A program made the position numbers and the translations under genes. From Sciurus carolinensis (Eukaryota; Chordata; Mammalia; Rodentia; Sciuridae), in contig NC_062219.1 of the NCBI RefSeq assembly GCF_902686445.1, positions 113,399,160 through 113,463,159 on the forward strand: a stretch of 64,000 bases of DNA, given 5' to 3'. Positions within the stretch are counted from its first letter, which is position 1, and each line of letters starts with the position of its first letter. Shown piece by piece: positions 48,498-57,375 of the stretch. A model generated the notes under the pieces. It had not been told where the DNA came from. It saw only the letters and a list, made by a program, of their open reading frames with translations, and ran no database searches.

Positions 48498-49060
48498 TTG
48501 ATTGATTCATTCAACAAATACTGCCTTTTCAACAAATCTTATTAGAGGGCCTATGGTGTGCTGGACATTATGACAGGTTTTAGAAATAGAATCATAGGTT
48601 TAAAAAAAATCAGACCTGTTTCCAACAGAGAAAAATTTACTAATCAAATAATTACACTAGTGAAAAAATGGGAAGAGTAGTCTGAAGGAAATGAGTGTGG
48701 TTTTATGAGAATGTATAAGAAAGGGACCTGGTGTAGACTTGGGGTCAGGGTGGACTTTCTGAGAAAACATACTTTGAACTAAGATTTGAAAGTGAGTACT
48801 TGGATGGATGAAGAGGAGGTAGGGAAGGGAAGAGTTCTTCAATAAGGGGGGCCAGCATGTGCAAAGGTCCTGTGCCAGGAGGGAGTATGGCAAATTCAAG
48901 GAAAGAGATCCTTGATACAGCATCCATTTTGGGGAAGATGATGTTGAATTACCTTGAACATGGCAGTGGTGAGGTGGATTGGGCAACTGCTCAGGAGCTC
49001 AGAGCAAACGAGCTGGGGTAGTCACTGGGAGTCCACAGGGAATGGGCAGTGGCTGAGTCC
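48498..49060 (+). mobile_element. L2 LINE 3' region
   Basis: L2 motifs in order: gattcattcaacaaatact, ggtgtgctggacattatgac, then ggtggactttctgagaaaac and gccagcatgtgcaaaggtcc. Ancient and diverged. Confidence 0.65.
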
Positions 49061-49224
49061 ACCAAGGGAGATAGTACATGTGTGGAAGGGAGGAGGTCAC
49101 AAACCCCTGAAGGCAGAGCATTTTGAAGAAAGTGACTTCCAGTAGCAGCACAGGGGATGATTCTCTCATTTCTCCCTCTCCTTGCTTACTGTTATCTGAA
49201 TTCAGGTCTGACTCTCACCTGTAT

Positions 49225-49345
49225 GCAGCAAGAGCCTGCTAATCCAGTTCTAAGATTTTAGGTGCCCACCAATCACTTGGGGGCTGGGGTCCCTCGATAA
49301 AATGCAGATTCTGATTCGGGAGGTCTCAGCTGGAGCCTGTGATTT
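49225..49345. mobile_element. MER5-like hAT relic
   Basis: Contains accaatcacttgggggc, atgcagattctgattcggg and cctgtgattttaca, the MER5 interior pattern. Confidence 0.6.
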
Positions 49346-49680
49346 TACATCTCTGTCCCTCTCCCAGGGATAATGGACCACCTTTTTGGCAGCAGGGCAC
49401 TGATCTGTTTCTGAAACTCAGCATCCTCCTAGCCCACACCCTTGGGCCTTCCATGGCCATTCATCGCTCCCCTGTCTCTGGCCAGCCTGCCTCTTCCCTC
49501 TGCTTCCTTCCATCCCCTCTTCATCCCACCAAGCCAAACCCCTCGCGTGCAAATTTTCCTTCTCTTTCTCTTACAGTTCAGAAAGGGACAGAGACCCATA
49601 CAGCTCACTCCCACGTGGAAGGGGACAACTATAGTGGTTTCCAGATTTTTCTGCTTAAAAATCCTCCTTAAACCCCTCAC

Positions 49681-49740
49681 CTTTTTTTTAAATACTGGTG
49701 ATTGAACCCAGGGGCACTTTATCACTGAGCTCCATCCCCA

Positions 49741-49784
<44 letters not shown>

Positions 49785-49895
49785 AGACAGGGTCTCACTT
49801 AGTTGTTGAGGCTGGCCTTGAACTTGAAATCCTTGCTGCCTCAGCCTCCTGAGTCACTGGGGTGACAGGCATGCACTGCTGCACCCAGTTCCTCT
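49681..49895 (-). mobile_element. Dimeric B1-dID SINE with 39-T linker
   Basis: ID-like half (ggtgattgaacccaggg), then an uninterrupted run of 39 T at 49745-49783 between the halves, then the B1 half (gaggctggccttgaactt). The long homopolymer is in the linker, not at the tail. Confidence 0.92.
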
Positions 49896-49995
49896 CTCAC
49901 CCATTTTTAAGTTTACATCTACTTTTTTTTTATTGTGTTTGCAGAAGATACGATCTCCAGAATGTTGTAAACATTGATATTTTTAAGTAAAACTA

Positions 49996-50003
49996 TGACG
50001 TCA
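49996..50003. promoter_or_regulatory. Perfect CRE octamer
   Basis: TGACGTCA in AT-rich unique sequence, the second such site in this presumed intron. Function is untested. Confidence 0.3.
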
Positions 50004-50861
50004 CTGTTTTAATTTTGTCCGATGGAATCTAAACACTGTAGCAACTCGATACCCAGCATCCTCCATCTCAAAAATGCACGAACACGCTCTTCTTTAATAG
50101 TCTGTGTTCTTTTTCTCCTTAAAATTTTATTTCCATTTCACTTTCCCCAAGGAATTTTACCCTAACTTTATATATGTAATATATTTTTATGCTTGAAACT
50201 CTTTCATTTGTGTCCCTATCATATTTCTCAGGGATGACTTATATAAAGTCAAAACTTTCTTAATTTCCAGAAATCAGAAAGCTCTAAGCATTAAGGTTTT
50301 TCTTCTGGCTTGAGTTATCATTACAAGTGCTAACAGTACTTAATTGATCAGAGTAATACAAATGTATTACTAATTTGGATAAATAATTAATAAACAAAAA
50401 TAAAATCAGACTGAATATACACCTCTTAATGAGATGGTGGTAGTGGATGGTTTTTTAAAATAAACTTTTTTATTGATGTATAACATAAATGCCCGTATCT
50501 GACCAGATAGTGTGCAGCCTGAATTATCAAAGAGCCTGCATGTCCATGGAGTTATCACCCAGGGTTAGTGCTGGCATATTTCTGCAATTTGTTTATTTAT
50601 GCATGTAAGACTGTTATTTATTGCTAGTCTGAGACAAAAGATCAGCATTAGTATATTTCCATATTTCATTTATGTAGATGTAAACACTGAAAACCCTCAT
50701 TCACATAGGAAGACAAATTTTTTTAGAGCAGGGTCACTCAGTTTTTGATTTATTTCTGAGTTGTATACCAAAATTCACAAAGTGATCTGTCACCAAAAAT
50801 CATATTTCAATTACTTCTATTAGAACTTTCTTTAAAAAGAAAGAAAGAAAGAATTAGAAAG

Positions 50862-51047
50862 CTGGTTGTGGTGGTGCATGCCTGTAATTCCAGCTACCCT
50901 GGAGGCTGAGTCAGGAGTACCACAAGTTCAAGGTCATCCTTGGCAACTTAGTGAGACCCTGTCTCAAAATAAAAAATAAAAAGGACTGGGGATATAGTTT
51001 GGTGATAGAGCACCCCTGGGTTCAATCCCCAGTACCTACTCCCCCTG
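50862..51047 (+). mobile_element. Dimeric B1-dID SINE
   Basis: B1 half (catgcctgtaattccagc, gagaccctgtctcaaaat), linker aaaaaataaaaa, ID half (gggttcaatccccagtac). Flanks ttagaaa on both sides are a likely target-site duplication. Confidence 0.9.
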
Positions 51048-51124
51048 ACACACAAACTTAGAAACTTTCCTCCTTGGAGAGGGTGAAGAAACAGCTTTAT
51101 TATTCCTTTGCCTGCCTTCTCAGT

Positions 51125-51665
51125 TTTCTTTTCTTTTTTTTTTAAATTTAAAAAAAAAAATTTACAGACTGCATTTTGATTCATTGTACACAAATGGGGT
51201 ACATCATTTCGTTTCTATGGTTGTGCACAATGTAGGTTCATACCATTCGTGTAATCATACACGTACATAGGGTAATGATGTCTGTCTCTTTCCACCATTT
51301 TTCATACCCCCACTCATTTCCTTCTACATAATATAAAGTTCCTCCATTCTTCTCTCACTCCCCACCCCACTATCCCCATTATATATCATCATCTACTTAT
51401 CAGGGAAAACATTCGGCCTTTGGTATTTTGGGATTGGCTTATTTCACTTAGCATGATATTCTCCAATTCCATCCATTTATCTGCAAATACCATAATATTA
51501 TTCTTCTTTATGGCTGAATAATATTCCATTATATATATATATATATACACCCCAGTTTCTTTATCCATTCCTCTGTTGAAGGGCATCTAGGTTGGTTCCA
51601 CAATCTAGCTATTGTGAATTGAGCTGCTATAAACATTGACGTGGCTACATCATTGTATGCTAATT
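51125..51665 (-). mobile_element. Antisense L1 3' end, 5'-truncated
   Basis: Poly-T tail, 3' UTR, and then the reversed end of ORF2 up to 51665, with a 65-codon remnant at 51389-51586. A short (AT)n tract lies at 51528-51548. Similar to the 3' end at 46205-46435 but a separate insertion, and it keeps the C-terminal segment that the other copy has lost. Confidence 0.88.
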
Positions 51666-51938
51666 TTAAGTCGACTTCCCAGTTTTTAAATGTCCTCTAG
51701 TGTGGTAGCCAGTGGGCTTCAGGTGGGGGATGTAAGGGGCTTCTCTCTGGATCAATAAATCCAGTTAAAATTTGGAATGGGATGGGTGAGTTTACCTTTC
51801 TTTTTATAAAGGAGGAGGGTGATTATGAAAGAGCAGAAACTAAAGGACTACTTGTCCCTCTCTCATCCCCCAGTTAGGGAAAGGAGCTTCTAGAGAAGTT
51901 GAAGATCTGGAAACTGATTCTCTTAAAACTTTAGGGGT

Positions 51939-52057
51939 GTGCTGGGCACAGTGGTGCACACCTGTGCTCCCAGCTACTGAGAAGGCTGAGGCAGGAAGAT
52001 CACAAGTTCAAAGCCAGCCTGGGCAACTTAAAGAGACCATATCTCAAAATTTTAAAA
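51939..52057 (+). mobile_element. 7SL-derived B1 monomer
   Basis: Contains gctgggcacagtggtgcaca, aaggctgaggcaggaaga and agagaccatatctcaaaat. It heads a run of four SINE units. Confidence 0.9.
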
Positions 52058-52059
52058 AA

Positions 52060-52172
52060 GAGCTGGGGCTGGGGTTGTGTCTCAGTGGTAGAGTACTCGA
52101 CGGGCACGTGTGAGGCACTGGGCTCGATCCTCAGCACCACATAAAAATAAATAAAAATAAATGTATTTTTAA
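52060..52172 (+). mobile_element. ID-type SINE, tailed lineage
   Basis: Body ggctggggttgtgtctcag, ggcacgtgtgaggcactg, then the caccacataaaaataaata tail. Follows the B1 monomer as at 27449-27712. Confidence 0.9.
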
Positions 52173-52182
52173 AAAGATCTAG

Positions 52183-52270
52183 TGGGCTAGGGAGATAGCT
52201 CAGTCGGTAGAGTGCTTGCCTTGCAAGCACAAGGCCCTGGGTTCAATCCCCAGCACTGAAAAAAAAAAAA
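52183..52270 (+). mobile_element. ID-type SINE with target-site duplication
   Basis: Body gagatagctcagtcggtag, ttgccttgcaagcac and gggttcaatccccagcac with a pure A tail. Flanked by aaaaagatctag at 52171-52182 and again ending at 52279. It inserted in the tail of the preceding ID element, so it is younger. Confidence 0.94.
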
Positions 52271-52328
52271 AAGATCTAGCTTACCAAGTATATCAGTTAA
52301 GTTTAAAAAAATAAGTAAGTAAAAAGAA

Positions 52329-52385
52329 TTGGGGTTGTAGCTCAGAGGTAGGGCACCCCTGGATTCAGTCCCCATGACCACAAAA
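52329..52385 (+). mobile_element. ID-like SINE fragment
   Basis: Short ID-like half (ttggggttgtagctcagag, gattcagtcccc) with a CA/A-rich end; resembles the ID half of a B1-dID without its B1 half. Confidence 0.75.
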
Positions 52386-52774
52386 ACCACACACAGAACA
52401 AAGCTTCAAGTGTGTGTGCAGGGCTTGCTCTTAGAAGTTCATAGTCCAGTTTGAAGTCTATTTAAGAGCCCGAAAGGACTCAAACCAGACCAGACCAGTC
52501 CCTCCAGTCTCCTGTTCACAACTCTCAGAGAGGGAAACTGACTGATCCAGGCAACGTTTTTGTGCTAGATCATGGCATAAGCTTCTGACCCATCTGACGC
52601 CTATGCAGAGACATTTCCCTGGGCAGGGACCACAGGAGCCAGGTGACTGTTAGTGCAGTGCTTCTCCTTCAAACCTCTCTCCAGCTCTGTTCTTCTGCTG
52701 CGAACAGGCTCTCCAGTCTCTGAATTCCCAAATCTCTTATTTTCACCTTTATTATTTTATCACAAACAGATTTG

Positions 52775-52981
52775 GGGTGGGGGAGTACTGAGAATTAAAT
52801 TCAGGGCCCCATAACCATTGAGCCACATCCCCAGTTCTTTTCTGTATTTTATTTAGAGTCAGGATCTTGCTGAGTAGCCTAGGGCCTCACTGAGTTGCAG
52901 AGGCTGGCTTTGAACTTGCGATCCTCCTGCCTCAGCCTCCAAAGCTGCTGGGATTACAGGCATGTGCCACCACACCTGGCT
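52775..52981 (-). mobile_element. Dimeric B1-dID SINE
   Basis: Diverged ID half (ctgagaattaaattcaggg) then B1 half (ggctggctttgaacttgc, ctgggattacaggcatg). Confidence 0.9.
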
Positions 52982-53488
52982 TCACATACGGAGCTTTCCC
53001 CTTTGTGTTGGAGTTCTTCATGTGCCCCATCACCTTTTCTAACTGTAAGCCCCTCAAGGGTGGGCCCATATCTTAATCATTTCCTAGTATCCTGTCTTAC
53101 ACTTAGCAGGTGTCTAAAATATTTGTTGAACAGGTAAATTGCATGTCCTAAACTTCTTTATATCCCCCATGGGACCTAGAATAGTGCTGGACTTTCAATA
53201 GCAGGGTCCCAGAAGAATGGATGAGTTAATCAATGAACAAAACAGTAAATTAACAAATCGATGAACTAATGAGCCATTGAACAGTGGCTGGAAAGTAAGA
53301 GAACTTCAACACTTCACGTGAGTCCAGATCTGCAGGAGCATTGCCAACGATGTGGAGTGTGTGGCCCTGGCTATTTCTAATTGAGAATCCTGTTTTATAT
53401 TTGTTTCTATAACTACTCGTAATAGATATAATTGCTTACCATGAAGCATTCAAGTAAATTGTTTCTTGTTCTTTGTCTTGTCTTGCAG
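52982..53488 (+). other. TRERF1: End of the intron before the first coding exon
   Basis: Unique sequence with L2-like text around 53010-53280 (aatatttgttgaacagg, agaatggatgagttaatc). The last 30 bases form a T-rich tract ending tcttgcag, a strong acceptor. Confidence 0.7.
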
Positions 53489-53544
53489 GTGTGAGCGACA
53501 TCTCGCCACAGTGGTGTTTGGTCCAGACCTCAGCTCTGGTGAGG

Positions 53545-53550
53545 ATGTAA
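53545..53550 (+). promoter_or_regulatory. TRERF1: Start-stop upstream ORF (ATG-TAA)
   Basis: ATG is followed at once by TAA, with A at -3. Minimal start-stop elements can hold initiating and terminating ribosomes and reduce downstream initiation in known cases. Its effect here is inferred from sequence only. Confidence 0.45.
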
Positions 53551-53567
53551 AACCCCGGATTCTGCAG

Positions 53568-53636
53568 ATGAGTGGAACAGGTCAAGAGGAACCCCTGGCT
53601 CCTGCCACCCTCACAGACATGGCAGCCGTGGAGTAG
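53568..53636 (+). other. TRERF1: Upstream ORF, 22 codons, possible end of a 72-codon spliced uORF
   Basis: ATG at 53568, a second in-frame ATG at 53618, stop TAG at 53634. The frame is open from the very start of the exon (53490), so if the exon at 23596-23707 is joined to 53489 the frame extends to an ATG at 23637 and totals 72 codons. It ends 100 bases before the TRERF1 start, a distance compatible with reinitiation. Confidence 0.45.
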
Positions 53637-53702
53637 TGTGGACGCTTTCTCTCAGCTTCTCAGGGTTTCCGTCTTTTGGGTTTTCTTCATTTGCCTTTTT
53701 TT

Positions 53703-53786
53703 ATGGTTTTGTGGTTGGACATCCAAGGCAGACACCATGGGAGATCAGCAATTGTACAAGACCAACCACGTGGCCCATGGTGGTGA
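53703..53786 (+). other. TRERF1: Upstream ORF overlapping the TRERF1 start
   Basis: ATG in weak context (T at -3, G at +4) opens 27 codons and stops at 53784-53786, 47 bases past the TRERF1 start, in another frame. Ribosomes starting here could not reinitiate at 53737. Confidence 0.4.
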
Positions 53787-54599
53787 GAACCTTTTCTACC
53801 AACAGCCACCCCTTGGTGTCCACAGTGGGCTAAACCACAACTATGGGAATACAGTCACAGGGGGTGGAATGGATGCCCCTCAGGCCTCACCCATCTCCCC
53901 CCACTTCCCGCAAGATACTCGGGATGGTCTGGGCTTGCCTGTTGGTTCCAAAAACCTTGGCCAAATGGATACCTCGAGGCAGGGAGGGTGGGGAAGCCAT
54001 GCAGGCCCTGGAAACCATGTCCAGCTACGTGGCAACCTGGCCAACTCAAATATGATGTGGGGGGCACCAACCCAGGTGGAGCCCGCCGATGGCTACCAGT
54101 ACACCTACTCCCAGGCCAGCGAGATCCGGACCCAGAAGCTCACCAGTGGTGTCTTACACAAGCTGGACTCTTTCACCCAGGTGTTTGCCAACCAAAACCT
54201 GCGAATTCAGGTCAACAATATGGCCCAGGTGCTGCATACCCAGTCAGCGGTGATGGATGGAGCCCCTGACAGTGCCCTGCGCCAGCTGCTGTCTCAGAAG
54301 CCCATGGAGCCCCCAGCTCCAGCTATACCTTCCCGCTACCAGCAGGTGACCCAGCAGGCTCACCCTGGTTTCACTGGGGGGTTGTCCAAACCAGCCTTTC
54401 AGGTCGGGCAGCACCCTTCCCAAGGGCACCTGTATTATGACTACCAGCAGCCACTGGCTCAGATGCCGATGCAGGGAGGACAGCCGCTGCAAGCCCCACA
54501 GGTGCTGTCACAGCACATGCAACAGATGCAGCAGCACCAGTATTATTCACAGCAGCAACAGCAGCAAACAGGGCAGCAACGTATCTCCATGCAAGAAAT

Positions 54600-54638
<39 letters not shown>

Positions 54639-55200
54639 GCAACAGACTCGCCTACCACAGCCTCAGCCGCAGCCACAGCAGCAGCAGCAGCAACAGCTAC
54701 CACTGCAGCAGCGGCAGAGTTCAATGCAGATACCTCAGTATTATCAGCCCCAACCCATGATGCAACACTTGCAAGATCAGCAGCAGCAACCAATGCACCT
54801 GCAACCCCCTTCTTATCACAGGGACCCTCATCAGTACACCCCGGAGCAGGCGCACGCTGTCCAGCTGATTCAGCTGGGCTCCATGCCCCAGTACTACTAC
54901 CAAGAGCCCCAGCAACCCTACAGCCACCCTCTCTACCAGCAGAGCCACCTGCCCCAGCACCAGCAGCGGGAGGACAGTCAACTGAAGACTTATTCTAGTG
55001 ACAGGCAGGCCTCAGCCATGCTGAGCTCCCACGGGGACCTGGGGCCTCCTGATACAGGAATGGGAGACCCAGCGAGTTCGGACCTGACCCGGGTTAGCAG
55101 TGCCCTCCCCCATCGACCACTCCTCTCCCCCAGCGGGATCCACCTCAACAACATGGGGCCTCAGCATCAGCAGCCGTCTCCCAGCGCCATGTGGCCCCAG
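53737..55200 (+). CDS. TRERF1: TRERF1, first coding exon (residues 1-488)
   Basis: Encodes the N-terminal 488 residues of transcriptional regulating factor 1 (TReP-132), a nuclear zinc-finger coregulator known to act with steroidogenic factor 1 and CBP/p300 on CYP11A1. The start is chosen at 53737 because it lies in a strong context (gacaccATGg), begins the family's conserved N-terminus ([10 protein letters not shown]) and follows an in-frame stop. An LXXLL nuclear-receptor box (LRQLL) is at residues 181-185. A glutamine-rich domain spans about 260-420, with 15 consecutive Gln at 289-303. The exon ends MWPQ at 55200, followed by gtattc; phase 0. Read-through into the intron would add 41 codons before a stop at 55326. 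Recognised from close similarity to the human protein as I recall it. Confidence 0.97.
54601..54645 (+). repeat. TRERF1: Poly-glutamine CAG/CAA repeat in TRERF1
   Basis: Fifteen glutamine codons arranged (CAG)6 CAA (CAG)6 CAA CAG, a seven-codon unit repeated about twice. A second run, (CAG)5 CAA CAG, follows at 54676-54696. The human protein, as I remember it, has only short, interrupted Gln runs here. Confidence 0.95.
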
Positions 55201-55573
55201 GTATTCTCACAGTGGAAGTTTCTGTCCCCCATCTCAGTCTGTAACAGGGCCAGCCAGGGCTGGGTCCCTGCAGTGCCCAATCGCCTCTCCAACCTTCAAC
55301 CTTTTTCTTCTTTATATGTTCCATAAACATTAACCTACATGTGCCAGGCACCATCTATGCCAGGCACTCAGTTTTGATTCAGTTCTTTGCCAATAGCGCG
55401 TATAATGTCACTAAGGAGATGGCCAAAATACTGGACCATATCCTAAATGATTCATGTGATGATCGAGACCTTGAGTCACATGCCAGGGGACCACACAGTG
55501 AGAATGGGTGTCACCCCCTTGAACTTGCATCTTCTGGGTAATCCCTGTGAAACTGGTCCCCCTTTGGGACCAT

Positions 55574-55790
55574 TATGACAGCATTTCTCAAAGTATATTG
55601 CTCAGAACAGCAGTTCTGCAGAATATTAATGGATATTGCTAGGGAAATAATGGGTTCGTTGGATAAACTTGGAGTTTCTCAAAGTGGAACAGGTTGCTAT
55701 ACTGCAGGGCTTCTTAGGGCCTTTAATACGCCAGGGTGCATTGTTAATCTCCCAAAGGGGATGCTGCATATAGTTGCAGAGGTGAACCTT
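55574..55790. mobile_element. hAT-type DNA transposon relic
   Basis: Left end agacagcatttctcaaag-like terminus and interior (gcagaatattaatggatat, gtttctcaaagtgg) fit a Charlie-group non-autonomous element. Right end approximate. Confidence 0.5.
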
Positions 55791-55832
55791 AGCTGCCACA
55801 GAAGCCAGGATGGTAAAGTGAATAAGTAAAAT

Positions 55833-56045
55833 GGGCCAGGTGTGGTATGGCACACCTGTAATCCCAGCAACTCAGGAGGCTGAGGCAGGAGGATCACGAG
55901 TTCAAAGCCAGCCTCAGTAAAATCCAGGCACTAAGCAACTCAGTGAGACCTATCTCTAAATAAAATACAAAATAGGGCTGGGGGTATGGCTCAGGGGTTG
56001 AGTGCCCCTGAGTTCAATCCCTACTACCAAAGAATAAATAAATAA
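55833..56045 (+). mobile_element. Dimeric B1-dID SINE with target-site duplication
   Basis: B1 half (cacacctgtaatcccagc, cagtgagacctatctcta) and ID half (gggggtatggctcagggg, gagttcaatccc). Flanks ataagtaaaatg and ataagcaaaatg are a one-mismatch 12-bp duplication. Confidence 0.93.
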
Positions 56046-56861
56046 GCAAAATGACCCAGTACAAGACAATTGGGAGTGATGGAGAGTGTAGTAAACTGAA
56101 GAGCTGATACCCTGTCTCATTCAGGATTTAAAAAAAAAAATCTAGCCAAATAAAACACGTCTGTAGGCCATATTGAGTCTGTGGGCCATAGTTATTAACT
56201 CTTGATTAGTTCTCATTAAGTATTTGACCACAAAAGAGCCTACTGTGTACTGGGTACTATTCATGCCTGGGCATGTTCCAAGTGCTACAGACTTGTGTGA
56301 CAACAGGGTCTTTGGAGGAGGTGACCCCATTCTGAACTAGTGGAGAGGAGAAAGGGTTTAATGGAGGCCGAAGGCTACAGGTGAACTTCCCCTGGACCTT
56401 GTTTCTTCAGGGACACAGACCTAGTAGTAATTGGGTCTGTGAGAGCCTTTGTGAATAAAAGAATGAGAGTCCATGGCCAAGGCTTTTAAGGCTTTTAAAA
56501 AAGAAACCCTGCAGGTGGTCTCCTGACCTGAGGATGAGTCATCCGACTTTCCTCTCTGTGTCCCTGGTGGGGACTGGATGGAACTTTGTCTGTGTACAGG
56601 GGGATGCTGGGAGAAGGAGGAGGAGGTGGAGGAAGGTTGCTTCCGGTGGGCTTGTGGCTGGCAGCAGCTCCAGCAGGAGGGCTGTGGTCCCAGTCAGGGC
56701 AGATAAGTGAAGGCTTAAGCGGACATGAGCAGGGTCATCAGGAGTGGAAACCCTTGAAGGCCAGGCCTTCGTGTTCTCATTGGTCAAAACCCCCCACTTC
56801 AGAAACACAATTTTTTTCTCTTTCTTCTTGTCTTTCGGTGTCCTGCTTGGCTCACAATTAG

Positions 56862-56908
56862 ATGCACCTACCTGATGGGAGAGCGCAGCCAGGGTCCCCT
56901 GAGTCAAG
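56862..56908 (+). CDS. TRERF1: TRERF1, small coding exon (residues 489-503 and part of 504)
   Basis: A 47-nt exon encoding MHLPDGRAQPGSPES plus two bases of a Ser codon, between acceptor cacaattag and donor tcaag/gtagga. Sequence and position agree with the TRERF1 family, where it joins the N-terminal domain to the first zinc-finger exon. Incoming phase 0 and outgoing phase 2 match both neighbours. Because it is 47 nt, skipping it would shift the frame and remove everything downstream, including all zinc fingers. Confidence 0.95.
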
Positions 56909-57131
56909 GTAGGATGAATGGTGGCTTGGTGGTGGTATTTTGGGAGACCGGGAGGTTTTCCTGGGTTATTTCTCCTGATTAATTTTTAAATTTGATCAAA
57001 GAAATGTATAGGATAATAATAGCCGTTGTATTTGAGCAATTATTGTGTGCTTGGCACCATACATTGTGTGTAGTGAAATAATATAGTGCGGGGGGGATGG
57101 TTACCAAGCACCTCGTCAATAGGAAGCCCTG

Positions 57132-57222
57132 GAGGACTGGGGTGTAGCTCCATGGTAGAGCATTTGCCTAGCATATGTGAGGCCCTGGGTTCCATCCCCA
57201 ACAACACCCCCCTCCAAAATAG
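57132..57222 (+). mobile_element. ID-type SINE
   Basis: Body ctggggtgtagctccatgg, ttgcctagcatatgtgagg and gggttccatcccc. Tail short and C-rich; an old copy in a TRERF1 intron. Confidence 0.88.
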
Positions 57223-57224
57223 CA

Positions 57225-57345
57225 AGCACTCAATAACTGTTAGCTATCACTATTTTCATTTTAGAAATGAGAAAACTGAGTCTCAGAGAGCTTAAGGTTA
57301 TACATCAAGTAAGTAGCAGTGTTGGGAATAACTCCAAAGCCATTA
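57225..57345 (-). mobile_element. MIR SINE
   Basis: Reverse MIR text: caataactgttagctatc, cattttagaaatgagaaaac, ctcagagagcttaaggtta. Confidence 0.7.
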
Positions 57346-57375
57346 TTCTGTCCACTATCCATTTGATCAGTTAGT

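Larger units (their letters stand above)
53489..53736 (+). other. TRERF1: TRERF1 5' untranslated part of the first coding exon
   Basis: Lies between a strong acceptor (tcttgcag, 53481-53488) and the start codon at 53737. It contains ATGs at 53545, 53568, 53618 and 53703, all upstream of the main start and none in its frame; an in-frame TGA at 53569-53571 rules out an N-terminal extension from further upstream. Leaky scanning or reinitiation would therefore be needed to reach the TRERF1 start. Confidence 0.85.
55201..56861 (+). other. TRERF1: TRERF1 intron (1,661 bp)
   Basis: Begins gtattc and ends acaattag. Holds an hAT relic and a B1-dID SINE; the last 60 bases form a long pyrimidine-rich tract before the small 47-nt exon. 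Confidence 0.9.

Noticed and set aside
53572..53736. N-terminal extension of TRERF1 by 55 codons ahead of 53737
   Set aside because: The extended frame begins with GTG, directly after an in-frame TGA at 53569. It lacks an in-frame ATG, and the conserved protein starts at 53737.
54371..54793. Alanine-rich antisense frame opposite the poly-Q region
   Set aside because: It is the mirror of the CAG repeat on the other strand and has no independent gene signal.
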